Assembly: GCA_037903475.1 (NCBI GenBank)
Contig: JBAJFG010000012.1
Location: 186,001-250,000, forward strand
Length of the DNA stretch: 64,000 bases
Direction of reading: 5' to 3'
DNA from: Ancylostoma caninum
Lineage: Eukaryota > Nematoda > Chromadorea > Rhabditida > Ancylostomatidae
The position numbers and the translations under genes were made by a program. Under the pieces are notes generated by a model, which saw nothing but the letters and a program-made list of their open reading frames with translations, was not told the origin of the DNA and did not search any database. Below are positions 21,301-33,540 of this stretch, one piece after another (the stretch's first letter is position 1; every line of letters begins with the position of its first letter).

Positions 21301-24279
21301 CCAAATGTATTAATTTGGTCCGAAAGTCTTGCACTTAATTTCATACTTTTTTCAAAGAATGTTGAATACGTTGAATACATTGTGAATAGATATCAATCAA
21401 CAAAATAATTACCCTCATGATCCACGAGGTATGGCCAATGCTTCACTAGAGCATCAGCTCCAGAAGTCAAGAACTCTGGCAGCCGCGAATCTAGGAAGCT
21501 TGAATTCCTTTTTTTTTTTGTTTGGTCCGCTCATCGAATTTTTTTTCTCATAGATGCAGCTTCAGGGCTCCAAACAAGTGATAATCAGACAGGGATAAGT
21601 CAGATGAATAACCAGGGTGTGGTAGAACTTCCCAACCTAGTTCGGCAATTTTTTTTTGGCAGGTAGGCCTTGCCACGTGAGTTCGGGCGTTGTCATGAAG
21701 TGGAGCAACATGGTCAATTTTCCCCCGCTCAATGCTAGTTACGTCTGCCAGTTTCTGTGGTTCAGAAGAATAGACTTAGGCAGTCACGGTGGCCCAGGTG
21801 TCAGCAGTTCTCGATGCAGCATTCTCTCGGAATTCCACCAACAACGCAGAAGAACCTTCTTCAGTACCCTTCCCCATTCGACTGTTTTGGAGATGGTTCG
21901 CCACGCGGGAATCAACTTTTCTCTCGCGCCTGGCTAACAGACAGCACCCTACTTTCATCTCCAGTAATGAGCTGGGGGAGAAAGTTCCTCCTTCGTGCAC
22001 AAAGCAGCAAAGACTGGCACATACTCAGTTTTACAAGGCACTCAATTTGTTGGGTACCTAACCCGTCATCAGTTCTCTGTAACCCAGCGCTTCGAGATGT
22101 CTGGCGATTATTGTACGGCGGCAGGCAGGTGTACGCCACAGTTCACATGTACTGGCATTTTTATTCAACTTCTATGGGATTCTAGATTCTAAAAAATAAC
22201 TCGAGCATAACTTTCGGACCAACCTAATAGACTATTTTTTCAGGTGCCTGCTCAAGATGCAGCTCGTATTCTTTCTGAGCTGCTCAACCAGGTAGTGCGT
22301 GTCACGTAAGTTGTGGAGCTTCGTTGCTTGCGAACTATCGACTCTGCCCTCGCTCCCACCGTTGAATTCCTCGTGTGCACTGCTCGATTTTCATAAACTT
22401 TCATTGTTTTGTTGATTTTTAAAGCCATTATCTTTCTCATTATCCATGTTTCTGGCTTGCTTCGCACCCTACTTTGCCGCGTTATTGCAATGTCAGAAAC
22501 CCGGTGAATTACATAAGTTGCATTATTTTCCAATTTTGACCGTCATCATGTTATTGTCGGTTTCTTTTTTGTTTCTTTGTAGGTGATGCACTTAATGCTG
22601 ATCTTAAATGTCTCGTTAGCTGAAGGTTGCATCTCGTTACTCGTCTTGAATATGTGGAACAATTCGGTTAATCTAGCGCCTTATTCTTCTTATCCTGTGC
22701 TCCAAAGGCCGAATCACACGTGTCCTTACGGCTTCTTCAGAATGTTTGTAATTTTCTGTTTTTTTTTTCTCTTCGTATTCTCTGCTTTTCACCAGTGCAT
22801 TGCGTTTGCTATTGCTCGACTTGACTTGATGCTACGATGTGCCACTATCCTCTTTGTAGCATCAGAAATCCATGAAATATCGTTTGTCGAGCTGCTGCAA
22901 CAATATCTCTGCTTTACGTACGGTTGTAGAGGTATCCAGCCCTCAAAGCGTCTCTCTTCAACTGCAGTTCGTTGGCGTGCTATATTATCATTGTCATCAG
23001 ATATCCGTAGTTCACCGCCTACATGTCATAAGAGTTACAGCTATTGAAATTATATCTAGTTTTTTCTCAGTTGAGTGGTTTACGAGTTTAGATGTTCTCA
23101 AACAATTAGTAGTGCACTATTCGTGTGAAATATGACTTTTTGGGAGTTCTCCTGAATAAACCCTGTTCATTACGAAGTTCTCTTGCACCTGGTTACCAGT
23201 ATTTTCGAGGCGAGTGAGAGAGTAATGGAATGGTTCTGTCAATGCAAAAATGGCATTGAGCTGGAAAATTGTAGAAGTATAGCATTTCCCACGCTTTACG
23301 GGCGGTCTTGCAGTGGGGAAGTACCCTCACCTGCGGAAATTTGTTTTTGTCGTCCGATGCAGACCAATCGCTTAGCGGTATGAGTAGGGGCTTATAATGG
23401 GGTCAATTACCATCTGAGTAATTTCTTCCTAGAAAGTGCTACCATCAATCACCCGTAATAATTCAGATTTGCTATAAACATGCATTACTAGTGCTGGCCA
23501 CTTGCAGTTTTTGATCGTTTCTTCATAACAAGGAGCAAGAGATCAGAATTCGCCACAACATTGCTGAGCCACTTGAGTTATGCAAATTTTTATGGCGTTC
23601 TCTGCATTTACATGATCCCCGTTTTGGTGCCTAACCTCAGCTGCTGTTCTCTGGTTATTTCTGGCCAAGGAACAACTAGTCGGTGATGCGAGTCCATTTG
23701 GCGTTTCATCCATTTAGGAGCGTTGCTGGATACTTATTACCGCCTGGGGAATTCTGCACATGGCAAGTATACTACTGACCGCTGGAGAACGCTGAGAAGC
23801 TTGGATTGTGGCTAGCGTAGATTGAGATCGCCTTGCAGAAGTTGAAGAGCTCGCCCAGTTATTAGATCATTAGATACAAAACTTCAGATTCCCTCAAGTG
23901 ATGGATTTGACTGCCGACATGTTCAAGGTTCCAATTCGTCAGTTCCCATACTACCATTATGAAGATACAATCTTCCTAATTCAAAATCGCGCTGGCCTTT
24001 CTAAATTTTTGACCGAGAGCAGCTTCTATGAAACCAATGAAATTCCAGTGCCTAATACGGGTGGTATCCAGCCAGTGAGGCGGTAGCAGATCGAAATATT
24101 GGTCGGCAACATTTTTCTTCATTATTTTAAATATTTCCTCTGTTGACATTTTTTTCATCTTTCAGTGTTCGAAATTGATTGACCTGAAGTTTGCTATAAA
24201 CTTGCAAGACCCATCATTCGCTCATGCGCCCATTCTGGGAGCTCCTTCGCTCCCGCTTTCGGAGGGTGCTAACAGATAA
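15396..24279 (+). CDS. GYF-domain protein (SMY2/GIGYF type)
   Basis: Exons 15396-15456, 16474-16604, 19492-19622, 19901-20033, 20086-20253 and 22244-22291 join in phase; 24166-24279 is a possible last exon (about 261 aa in all). GYF domains bind proline-rich PPG-phi peptides, and the SMY2/GIGYF class acts in translational repression and mRNA decay. The domain occupies residues 8-64: WYYHGPD at 10-16, then the full signature G21-P22-Y23, M28, W31, G35-Y36-F37, and ERFHTLGE at 49-56. After it come a proline-rich stretch (LPPGLPPPFPPPV, MPPPQAHQQPP), a Ser/Thr-rich segment, ACQTTP and an amphipathic DAARILSELLNQ. The domain lies almost at the N-terminus, unlike the mid-protein position in vertebrate GIGYF1/2. 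The 3' end is uncertain: exon 24166 (CSKLIDLKFAI...) fits phase but has no family match, and a candidate exon at 22860-22931 would also fit. Confidence 0.85.
15828..15868 (+). repeat. Short tandem duplication in GYF intron 1
   Basis: cactcacaaatgcgagtcac is immediately repeated with a 1-2 bp spacer, giving two copies of about 22 bp. Confidence 0.7.
17735..18175. mobile_element. Foldback element, possibly Helitron-like, in GYF intron 2
   Basis: It starts tctatataaaagtgaaag and has inverted subterminal arms: ggctttagccg then caacaaaaagtgtc on the left (about 17775-17805), and gacactttttgttg then cggctaaagcc on the right (about 18130-18163). A second pair is cgtgttcagacatgtata against tatacgtgtctgaacacg. 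No Rep or helicase coding is present. Confidence 0.5.
18640..18735 (+). repeat. Stray copy of the 59/60-bp minisatellite unit
   Basis: The sequence gactccaggcgtttccccac then gacgccggcgcacc matches the unit of the tandem array at 61840-62230, more than 43 kb away, inside the 2.9-kb GYF intron 2. Confidence 0.75.
21310..22227 (-). pseudogene. Degenerate mariner (DD34D) transposon
   Basis: Terminal inverted repeats (left ttaatttggtccgaaag, right ctttcggaccaacctaa) are flanked by TA target duplications at 21308-21309 and 22228-22229. The minus strand keeps mariner transposase landmarks in broken frames: LITGDESRVLSVSQ (about 21935-21980), HDNARTHVARP (about 21664-21698) and HPGYSSDLSLSDYHLF (about 21551-21610). 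These are the three catalytic Asp regions at the spacing expected for DD34D. Frameshifts and stops make it inactive. It lies in GYF intron 5, its target duplication ending 14 bp before the next exon. Confidence 0.88.
22860..22931 (+). other. Candidate extra GYF-gene exon
   Basis: Acceptor ctctttgtag and donor gtatcc bound 72 bp (24 codons) open in phase 0, fitting between the exons at 22244 and 24166. The peptide begins HQKSMKYRLSSCCNN and ends LRTVVE. No homology is recognised, and the site is inside a long open frame in another phase, so it may be chance. Confidence 0.25.
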
Positions 24280-24338
24280 AATTTCTGGTTACCGCTGGTG
24301 ATGGACTGGCTAGAAAAGCCGAGCCTGTTGAAAATGAA

Positions 24339-24391
24339 AGGAAAAGAAAATGATCTAAACACAGATTGTGTTTAGATCATTTTCTTTTCCT
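24339..24391. repeat. Perfect 25-bp inverted repeat with 3-nt loop
   Basis: Arms 24339-24363 and 24367-24391 are exact reverse complements around gat. It lies 60 bp after the putative GYF stop codon and could form a strong RNA hairpin in the 3' UTR if transcribed. Confidence 0.9.
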
Positions 24392-27300
24392 AGTTTTTTT
24401 TTTCGGTTTGGACTTCCTGGAGCAGTGAGTCTGATGAACTTGGATTTTAGACCTCATATTTTCGTTCTATCGTTTTAAAAAGTCGATTCCGTGGCGCACG
24501 AATGGGATTGATTAACACCGACCACTTCATCCACCTTTATCCACCATCATTTCGAGATTAGTTGGGAATCTTCACAGAAATGGTACAGTATCTTAGCTTT
24601 CAACGTCGTGCGTATAGTTGGGTTCATTCAGGAAAAATAATGGAGCACATGGAATCAAATGAGTTTGCTTGGGTTACATCACATTACAGGTTTGGTCTTT
24701 TCTTTGTCAAGGACACTTTTTAAACACTTCTTGTTCAAATGTCAATGAGACCTGATGTTCCCACGCTGCTCTCTCTCTCTAATCTTAGCGGATGTGCTCA
24801 GATTTCATGGTCAGCTTGACGTTGAAAACAAAGGACCTCCCGATGGGGCGGAGTGCTGCATTAGATTTTACATACTTCCAGTCCTACAGTCATAAGCGAA
24901 TATGGGTTCGCTTGAGTTGGCTAAATGTTATTCATCTATTTATTTGTCTATGTACTCATTATTCTCACATTTATTTGTTAAAAACCACTGCTATTGGATA
25001 TCAGCACTCTCCAATTCAATGCTAGAAGATGTCGCTTAAGATTTTTCCCTGGAGTCCTGGAATGGGCGTGACCTGCCGGTGTTCTTGAGGCGTTGAAGTG
25101 GTCTTGCATTTCTTCATCTCCTCGCAAATTTTCAGCTTGTTTTGAATATTTGCCGCATTTCCGAGCGGATTTTTTCTTTCGCCTTTTGCCAATATTTATT
25201 TCGTGAAATAGTCGAAAAATGATCGATTAATGTCCTCGAGGCTGCCGCGGGATAGGTAGAAAATGTGGAAGTGTTGTAGTGGAATGCCACCACCACCTTT
25301 ACCGTCGAGATTCTCCATAATCACGCCTAGCCGGTGAAACATCGTTTTCAACCTTATTAAATACATTAGCGATTGAAAGAGAACGAGATTCCTGCACATC
25401 TATACTACATATGGAATTGCAGTCGAAATAGTCCATAATTTCTCATTCTCGTCTTCGCTCCCAGAATTGGAAACTGTTCTCGTTGCCAAATACTGCTTCC
25501 AACTGTAGGAACTTTGGCGATGTTTTTTATGCCATCTTTACCGGCAGTATCCTAATTCCCACGGTAGAAGTTGAGGTTCTGTTGTGAAAGCTCATTGTGA
25601 CAGCGCAGGAGCTCTAGCTATTGTCCAACATCTTAGTCGGGATCGTAGCCGCTATCTCGACAGCAGCGCCACTTATCCACTCGTACGTTGATTAGGGTGT
25701 GAACATCCTTGTTTCTTGTGCTTGGAACAACATATTTCATGCTTGCAGCAAATATTAGGTATTAACATAAGTTCTTGCGCTTTTTTTCGGATGCAGTTTT
25801 CTTTACCTATTTGGCATTTTTCAGGTGCAAATCATATACGATTCAAAAGCGCTACTCTTCCTCTACAAAAATATTATGAAAACTTTTTCCCAAAGCAAAA
25901 GTTTGCTTGAGTTTCAAGCCTGCGAAGTGGAGCAACTAGTCAATAAAAAACAACGCACCCGAAAGCCACCTACCCTGTCAATCAGTTGAAGCTCGAAAGA
26001 CCATCAAAACTCTCAAACTGATCTGTTCTAAGTATGAAAAAGATGCTTTGTTTAAAATGACCAGTCATTAGTAACTTCCTGATATTAAAGAAGACATACT
26101 TGGTCTTGATCACGCCAACCACAAATTTCTTACACGAGGACCTGGGGATTGCTCCAAAGGAATCGTGTGTGAATATGATAGTGTCTAGATGGACATCATC
26201 TTCTTAAAGCTACCAAATACCTGACCTAATTCTGCGAAAAGAATACAGTCGTGAGGGTCTAGTCATCTTACCCCATCGTGACGTCAGAACCCACCTTCGA
26301 AAAATCGTCAAACTGGCGCTCCAACAGTTCCACTGATGAAGTTCTTCTGCGTTTATATTCTACGGAGCTTACGGGCCTAAACAGTGTGAGATGTTTTCTG
26401 GTCCCTTCAAGGAGGAAATTGGGTTTTTCCTCGAATGGTCGTTTTTCTTCATAAGCCTAGAAATTAAGTAATTCAATAGTTCTGTGAAAACTCTTGACGA
26501 CGGTATAGGAGAGGAAGGAAAGTGCTTTTAGAAAGTATAGGGCATGTTAGAGGAAAATGGCAATGAGGGCAGGGGTGAAAAAATTCGCAGCTAAAAAAGC
26601 GAAAGGACTTGTGTTAACGCCTAATACGATAGTGTTCATTCTGACCAAGAAGCAAAATTTCTGCGGTGAAGCAAGAAATCTACTGATTAGCGTTTGAAAA
26701 GTCGTTTCCTTGGAAAGAAAACTGAAGAGCCTGCCAATTAAGACTTGAACCAACAATGGCCTAGATCGTTTTTCGTAGGATTTGAAAGTCGTTTTTGGAC
26801 CCAAAAAGCAGTCGCCATGGAAGCGCACATAGAACGGTACAGCAGGATGCACTCGAACAAGCATATATCGTGGTTGGATATGCACGCTAGAACGCAGTAG
26901 TCGTTGCTGTGAAGACACGCAGAGAATGTGGTCAATTTCTTGTTATTTCTCTTTGTTTTTATTGTTGATTCTTGAACTCTGTGGAATCTGCTTGAAATCA
27001 TACCGCTTTGTAAATCTGAGTATGCTTTTCTCAGTTCACTGCTAAATTCTATGCAGAAATCCGTTGGAATTTGATGGTAATTTAGTTGTATCTGTGAACA
27101 TAAACATAGCACTCATGAACTACATTTCCACTGTTCTAGACAATGAAATCTAAAACTGGACCCTTGGATGAGGGAAATTGGGCCGACCTTGGATTGAAGT
27201 GGGCAAGTTTTCAATGGGCAGGATTAAAAAAATAGTGAGATGATTAATTGGAAGAGGTCTTTTATAATTTCTGACTCTTACTTCCGCGATCGCACCATAT

Positions 27301-28580
27301 CCCACTAATAGGCAGGTATAGATTATCCTCAAATCTACAGCAGGGGCTGGTGTCAAAGGTTTTCACAAATGCTAAAAATAGGTAAATTTGTGAGTTGAAC
27401 AGTGTCATTGTCAATAGTTGAGATTACCTATTGTAAATATTTCAACGTACCTAAATTTACCCTTTACTTGACACCTACCAATATGTTAATCCAAATACAA
27501 TATTGTCTGTATTCAGCTGCTATCTGTGGGTTGTGATACCCATAGATATGAAATTAAGCGTCCTTCCAATGATGCCGGGCTCCAGATGCTTAAGTAAGGC
27601 TACCCATGGTACACGTGTTGACGTACCAAATTTATTCTTTACCTGCCGTCTATCAACATATCTACCTTAATGTGACGTTGTTTGTACTGAGCTGCTAACC
27701 TGGACAATTATATCCATTGGTGAGGGTTTACCCATCCTTCCAACTCTTTCAGGCCGTGTCCATGGGTGGACACAGTGGCGGATGCGAGCTCCGGCCATGC
27801 CAATAGTTGCATTCCTTCGGCGAGTGCGCAGATTCGCATGTATTTTTCAAATATAAAAAAACTCTAATGCAAGAACACAGTATGTGTGAAAAAAATAGAA
27901 TTATTCTTCATAAATACTGCGAATTGTGGCGGAGTCTAAACGTTTACAGGAAAAAATGTTCCCAAGCAAACAAAACTTGACGACAGAAACTGCGGTCCTA
28001 TTCGTCGTTCCGCAACTTCACGAGCTCTGAGCGCAGGGTGTCAAGGACTTGCTCATGTGATAAGCACAGGTCCCTGCTAATCAAAAGTCAACTCAAAAAA
28101 CGAACTATTTCTTTTGCATCAAATCAATAGAAGGTAAAATAAGGAAATAATGAAGAAACGGAAGCCATTCGTGTGTAGCTTCTATTCTTGTAGCAAGAGA
28201 TTCAATAACTCATTCATCAACTATATTCACGTACTCGATGTGACAACAGTTCCTATAGGGTGTGTGTAGCGCGACGTAATATTTTTTGTGCATGGCCTAT
28301 CGTTAACGCGATGTGGTCTTTGCTATTCTTTTTCCAGAAAAACGCGTGTTCCCTATGAATATATCGCTCTAGCATTGGAATGTGGCACGTCATCTTATGC
28401 AACTGCTCCGTCGGGGGAACCACATATGTAACTGGAAATTACAGCCGTCGGGGCAGCACTGATTCCTTGTAGACATCGTAGACTGAATCTGACTTGTGGT
28501 CACTCTGTATCTAGGTCATTCCCACCTATCGTAGGTACATATTGACCTGACCTGTTAACTTCTATTTTTCATTTCATTAA
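24392..28580. other. Unassigned region after the GYF gene
   Basis: No supported gene is present. An open stretch of 55 codons follows a good acceptor (tttttcag, exon start 25825, VQIIYDSKALLFLYK...) but ends in a stop with no family match. Two overlapping minus-strand frames of about 123 codons at 26547-27112 are unrecognised. Short copies of palindromic family C lie near 27600-27760. Confidence 0.5.
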
Positions 28581-28582
28581 TA

Positions 28583-29082
28583 TTAGGTTGGTGCAAAAAT
28601 AATGCGCGTTTTTCGCTGCTTCATCTTCGGTGCAGAAGACTTCCGGTGTTTCTTATCATCTGTATGAGAAGTTGCACATGTTTCTGTAGCAAATTTCATG
28701 GCCTTTTCAAATATCTCATGCATTTTGAGCGAAGTTCATGTTTCTGGTGAATTTTTAGTTGTGGAACGAAAGGCGACAAAACAAGTTTTTTGCCAAACTC
28801 TTTTCAGCGAGCTGATACTCGACGGCATCGCAGCAGGAATCGCTCAGAATACCACCATAGTTTTGGCAAAGAGAGTATGAGCGAATGCATTCCGCCGAGC
28901 TGCTCCCGGATTTTTCGGCTTGGTGTGCCTTGCTTCGAAAGTAAGGAATGTCGCGTAGGTCTTCCTGGGGCTTGCGACCACTAACTGATGACAATTATCA
29001 AACAGCACCCATCCAAAACAACATATTTGGTTTCGCAGAAATCAAAGGCATGAAAACGCGCATTATTTTTGCACCAACCTAT
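28583..29082. mobile_element. Non-autonomous mariner element (500 bp)
   Basis: The 28-bp arms, beginning aggttggtgcaaaaataatg, are perfect inverse copies (28585-28612 and 29053-29080), with TA duplications outside. The termini are of the mariner ttaggttggtgcaaaa type. The 440-bp interior shows no D,D34D motifs, so this is a deletion derivative or MITE. Confidence 0.88.
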
Positions 29083-30175
29083 TATTTCCTTAACTATTGC
29101 GGAGCTGAACTATTGTTCATTATGGCAAGCCAATAAATAATAACATAAATATCTCTTTACGTGGCTACAGCATTTTTACCCATCCAATACTTACCAATGT
29201 TTGGAGTTGCGCTTCCAGAAGTCCTGTAACAGCGAGTTCGTTCTTGCATATGGTGGGGTGATGTTTTGCTATTTACGAGCTCTGTGCTTCACAAAAACTC
29301 CGAATTTCGTTAATTTGTCAATTCCATAGCTTACTGGAAAAATGGCTACTAAGTTTTACTCTACTAATTGGAGTCGTTATAACACACTGCACTACGCTTT
29401 CTCTATTCCATCCCTTCCAAAATATTCTCGAAGGCACTCCAATACAATAATGGTTCTCCGAGGTTTGTGCATTTATTTTCTTTACTCTGCAGCGTTTCGT
29501 TTGGGTCGCACCCTCCAAAGCCTGGGAATCGAATCTATGCATCTATAAAAGTTGTTGGGCAAACATTTCCGCAACCAGACATGGAAGACCAGGCTATTCA
29601 CAGGCTTCATCCAAGAAATCTAAGCGATATTAATGCTCAAGGAATCATATCATAATATTTTGAACATCCTGTCAAATCATCAGAGCTACTCCATTAAGGT
29701 CCTTGGATTGTTCCCAGTTCCGGTGTTACTTGTGGATGTGGAAGTATCCAGCGAGTATCCAGCTGAGTTTACGACGGAGGTTCGTAGCTGATCAAAGAGT
29801 CGCTTCGCGACCGGCCCTGAATAATCCTGATCAGTTGTGTTCTCAGTGTACGATGATCTCAATGGCTTCCTTCTCCGTTATGTTGCTGTACCGTTTCTGG
29901 ACGAAAATAGGACCCAAATAACACCACCCAGAACTCTCACACTGAACCCAATATCTCCACATACCCTGGCTTATGTGGCTAGAATCCATCAACCACATTA
30001 CAGACCCATGTTGTCAAAACTGTGCCTGCAAACTAATACAGGTCTTCTTTTCATTTTGTTTTCACATCAGTAGTATTTTCTGATGTTGTGTTACTAACAT
30101 TTTTTTGTGTTCTTTCCAACTTGTTTGTTACTAATCCTAGTGCCTTGTTGTTCTTTGGCACACCGTTCTGGTGTG

Positions 30176-30230
30176 TTGAATAAATAAATAAACAAATGAA
30201 TAAATAAATAATTGAATAAATAAATATCGC
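30176..30230 (+). repeat. aataaata-type tail, probable LINE 3' end
   Basis: A run of aataaataaa units follows a t-rich stretch ending gttctggtgtgttg. A comparable layout occurs at 56330-56370 (gagtgtgtcaataaata). Repetitive 3' tails of this kind end RTE/CR1-like LINEs, but no reverse transcriptase motif was found upstream. Confidence 0.45.
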
Positions 30231-32204
30231 AACCTCTCATCTATGTGCAGCTTGTCAAAATAGGGAAAAGAATTCTGTACATTCATCTCAGTATATTTTC
30301 TTTCCCTGTTTAGGTAATAGAGATGAGATTCTCGAGACTTCCTTTGTTATTGAAGTTGATTAGACTGTTATGAGAAAACTGCAGAGGCGATAATACAATA
30401 CTTCTTTTGACACAAGTTCGTGCCGGAGATGTTAGCCAGAATGAGATCAGCACGGCACTTCTTGTGAATATTTCAGAACTATAAATAGTCGTGTTTTTTT
30501 AAGTCTCGATTTATTATTTGATTAATTTTAAACGACACTTTTAGCCATCCATTTTATAGATATGTATGTTCCTAGAAAGCATCCAGACACCACTGATGTT
30601 TCAGCCAACAAATATTTTTCATCAACCTACGCGGAACCCTATTATAGGGTCAATTATCAGCAGAATTCTAGAAACCTATTTTGAGCTCACATCAGCAGTA
30701 TTTGGATATGAAAGCGTTCACGCTAGAGGACTAAAAAGAAGAAGAGAAAAAAATGTTTGAAAAATTCGGCTTTGCATTCCTAAATCTGGACGAAAATCGG
30801 GTGGGTGGTGGGATAAAAAGAGTAAAAAAAAACTTCTTCATGGCAGATAAAGTCTTGACGAGCGGTGGCAGTAGATGGTGGGGATGTGATAGAAACGAAG
30901 GAGAACTGTCGAATGTGTTCAAATCTTGACGCTTAATTTTGTGCCTTATTTTTTGCATTTTATTTTGGCTGTTTTTGTGATTTTTCTCTTCCTTTCACTT
31001 TTACTTTCTGTTTAAGTTTGTTAACAATTTTTTTCGTGTGAAATGTTAACAATTTTTTTTTCGTGTGAAACATTGTGAGATGTCATAAAAGGTCTATCGT
31101 AATGGTTTATCTAGACGAGTTCACCATCACTTACAAATTGTGCTGTACTGCATTTGCTCTCCCAGCATTTCCGTGAATTTTGAGGCATTATTACTGGGAT
31201 TCAGAGGACCACGTAACCTGAGCCCCCACAGGCAGTTGTTGAAACGGCAAACATGTAATGTTCAACGAGTAAATACGACGTCTCTGACATTCTTGCAGCT
31301 TAGGCTGCTTTGTTATTGCGGACCACTTGTTATTATGATTTATGTAGTGAATTATAATCAAGGCAGCATCTCAAACATCATACCATTGCTTCCTCCACTG
31401 TCTTATTTGAATGCCTTCGTCGAATTTTAAGAATGTATCCTCAAGGAAGTCTCAGTAATACAGCTCCTAGAACTTTCTAGAAGGAAATTATAGGTAGAAT
31501 TCTTGGGCTAGGACCTAGGAGGGGACGCCTTTCCTGATTCTCTCTTTCTTTACTTCGGTGCATCCGCCCATTGTTTTTGTCACCACTTACCATTCAAAAT
31601 GAAACGCATATCATGTGGCTGTGTTATTGTGTCTCATTATTTTGTTATTTAATTTATGAGAGGTATTCCCAACCCATGGGGATAGTTACCATGTTGTGGC
31701 ATGCATAATAATATGTTGACGCCAATGTTAACGGTGATGGTTAAATTTGTTGAGTGTTAGCACGTTTACCCTGGGTTATTTCAATGATGCATGCGGTCCA
31801 TGGATAGCAGCGACAACGCTACACATGGGTAAGCATGCTGATGAGTGCCAGAAATCTAGATATGCTACGAGGCGTAATATCAGTAATTTTTCCGAGCCCA
31901 GAATCCTTGACTGCTTCCGCCTTTCTATAGAAGTTATGGCAGAACCAAGGGGATAAGATTCACTTATAGCGTTAAGTCTACACTTCCACCTCTTCTTTGA
32001 GCCTTCCTGAAGGGTTTCGTCCCCTCGAAGCTTTGTCATGGATTCAACCAGTGCGGACATTTCTGAGTTCGCACTAGCGTATTAAGCATGTACATAAATT
32101 ACTAGTCCTTTATTAGATGTCCTTTCGATGCCGAAGCTAGTGCCTGATGCCCAAAGAAGGAACGGGAGTCAAGCAGGAAATAATTGCCCTTCGAAGGGCT
32201 CAAT

Positions 32205-32360
32205 AAATTCTGTCCAGAATGCGCTTCTGGAAAGACCTTTCATTTGCTCGTCACCTTGCTAGAAATCACCAGGCAGCGCCCTGCAATGCCAGGCTATATT
32301 CTCCGGGAAATCCTAGGCGCACATCTGAGCAAACAGAATATCCGCGAAGAAGGCGCGGCA
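32205..32360 (+). pseudogene. Zinc-finger-like fragment with frameshift
   Basis: One frame reads NKFCPECASGKTF and, after a frame change, the next reads SFARHLARNH followed by QAAPC. Together they resemble a CCHC or C2H2 finger of the kind found at the N-terminus of some non-LTR retrotransposon proteins. Arg-rich sequence follows. The assignment is tentative. Confidence 0.3.
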
Positions 32361-33540
32361 AGAGGAATATGAGGACAACGAGGCGTCGAGTGATTTTTGG
32401 CTCGTTCGTTCAGCGAAATCGACACCGTCGCAGGGTCCGATAGCGACGGTGGAGAGCAACGAGTCATTAGCGGATTCTCTCCTCTTGCTTCTGTACTGTT
32501 AGCCACTGGATTCGGAGAACATCTCATTAGTAAATCCTGGACAAATCCTGGCCTATTCACAAGTGCTGGAATAGGGCAGGTATCAGCTTCATCAAGAGTC
32601 AAATTAGCCTAAGCACTAAAATACCTGAGCCACTAAAGTCAGCTTCATACAGTATTTACATGTATTTCAAGATTCATTAGGCAACAATTGCCACGATTTG
32701 GCATTCTGTGTAATGGATACTAATGCGGTGCTATTTATGTATTTAAGAAGAATAGATAGACTATCACCAATTTCGGCCTCACATGTACTTATTCATTTAT
32801 TTACTTATTTATTTATTCATTTGAATACGACGTGTAAGACAATCGTTGAAAGAAAAAACCAACATAACGATTGGAGCAGACATGACTCTGAGCCTAAAAA
32901 TAAGGGAACCTATGATCTTCGAAATATACCAAGGGTCTGATGAGTTCGGTGGTCTTAATCAAAGCACATAAAAAGCTTGATTTAATTGCTCTAGTATATC
33001 TTTCAGAAATCTTTCCAAAAGATCTTATTCTGTCCCTTTCGCCTTCCCTTTGAAGAGTGAAAGTCTTCGCCAAACATGTATACATTTGAAATTTCAACTG
33101 TTGATATTGAAAAGTGTATTTTTCCATATCCCTGAAGATCAGATTAGCTAAAAAAATTGATAGGAGGCAAAACATTTAAAAACGTACTTAGCTTCAGCTT
33201 TTTTTTTGTGCACAGAGTATGAACGACAGGTTACTCGACCAAATTTGCTTTCTTTGTTCCTTTTTATTTTTAAAATTTTCAAGTCTTTCTGCATTTCGGC
33301 GAGTTTCGAACAACGCTGCTATTTGTTTCTGCACATTTTCAATGTTTTCAGATGTAGAGTTTAAGGCAGAATAGCGGAATTTTTGCAGAGTTTTTCATCT
33401 CGTGATTTCTAAAAGTTTCCCACCTAAAGAAACAATCCAAATTGAAAGAGTGAAGGAATTTTAACAGTGAGGACCTAGAAAGCTAAAAGAATGTGCTAGG
33501 CTAAACTGTGCTTTGTAGATGTCTCGATTTTCGAAAATTA

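Larger units (their letters stand above)
29085..33538. other. Unassigned repeat-rich region
   Basis: It holds an AT-rich tail of aataaata repeats (30176-30230) that looks like a non-LTR retrotransposon 3' end, a family C palindrome fragment (31690-31790), a tandem pair of about 27 bp (31017-31070), a zinc-finger-like fragment (32205-32300) and a tttattta-type simple repeat (32787-32820). No complete gene is seen. Confidence 0.5.

Noticed and set aside
22583..23047. 154-codon open frame in the GYF region
   Set aside because: The sequence is hydrophobic and without a recognised family; a different phase within it gives a better candidate exon.
26547..27112. Two overlapping minus-strand frames of about 123 codons
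   Set aside because: They are in different phases with no recognisable domain and no splice signals; left unassigned.
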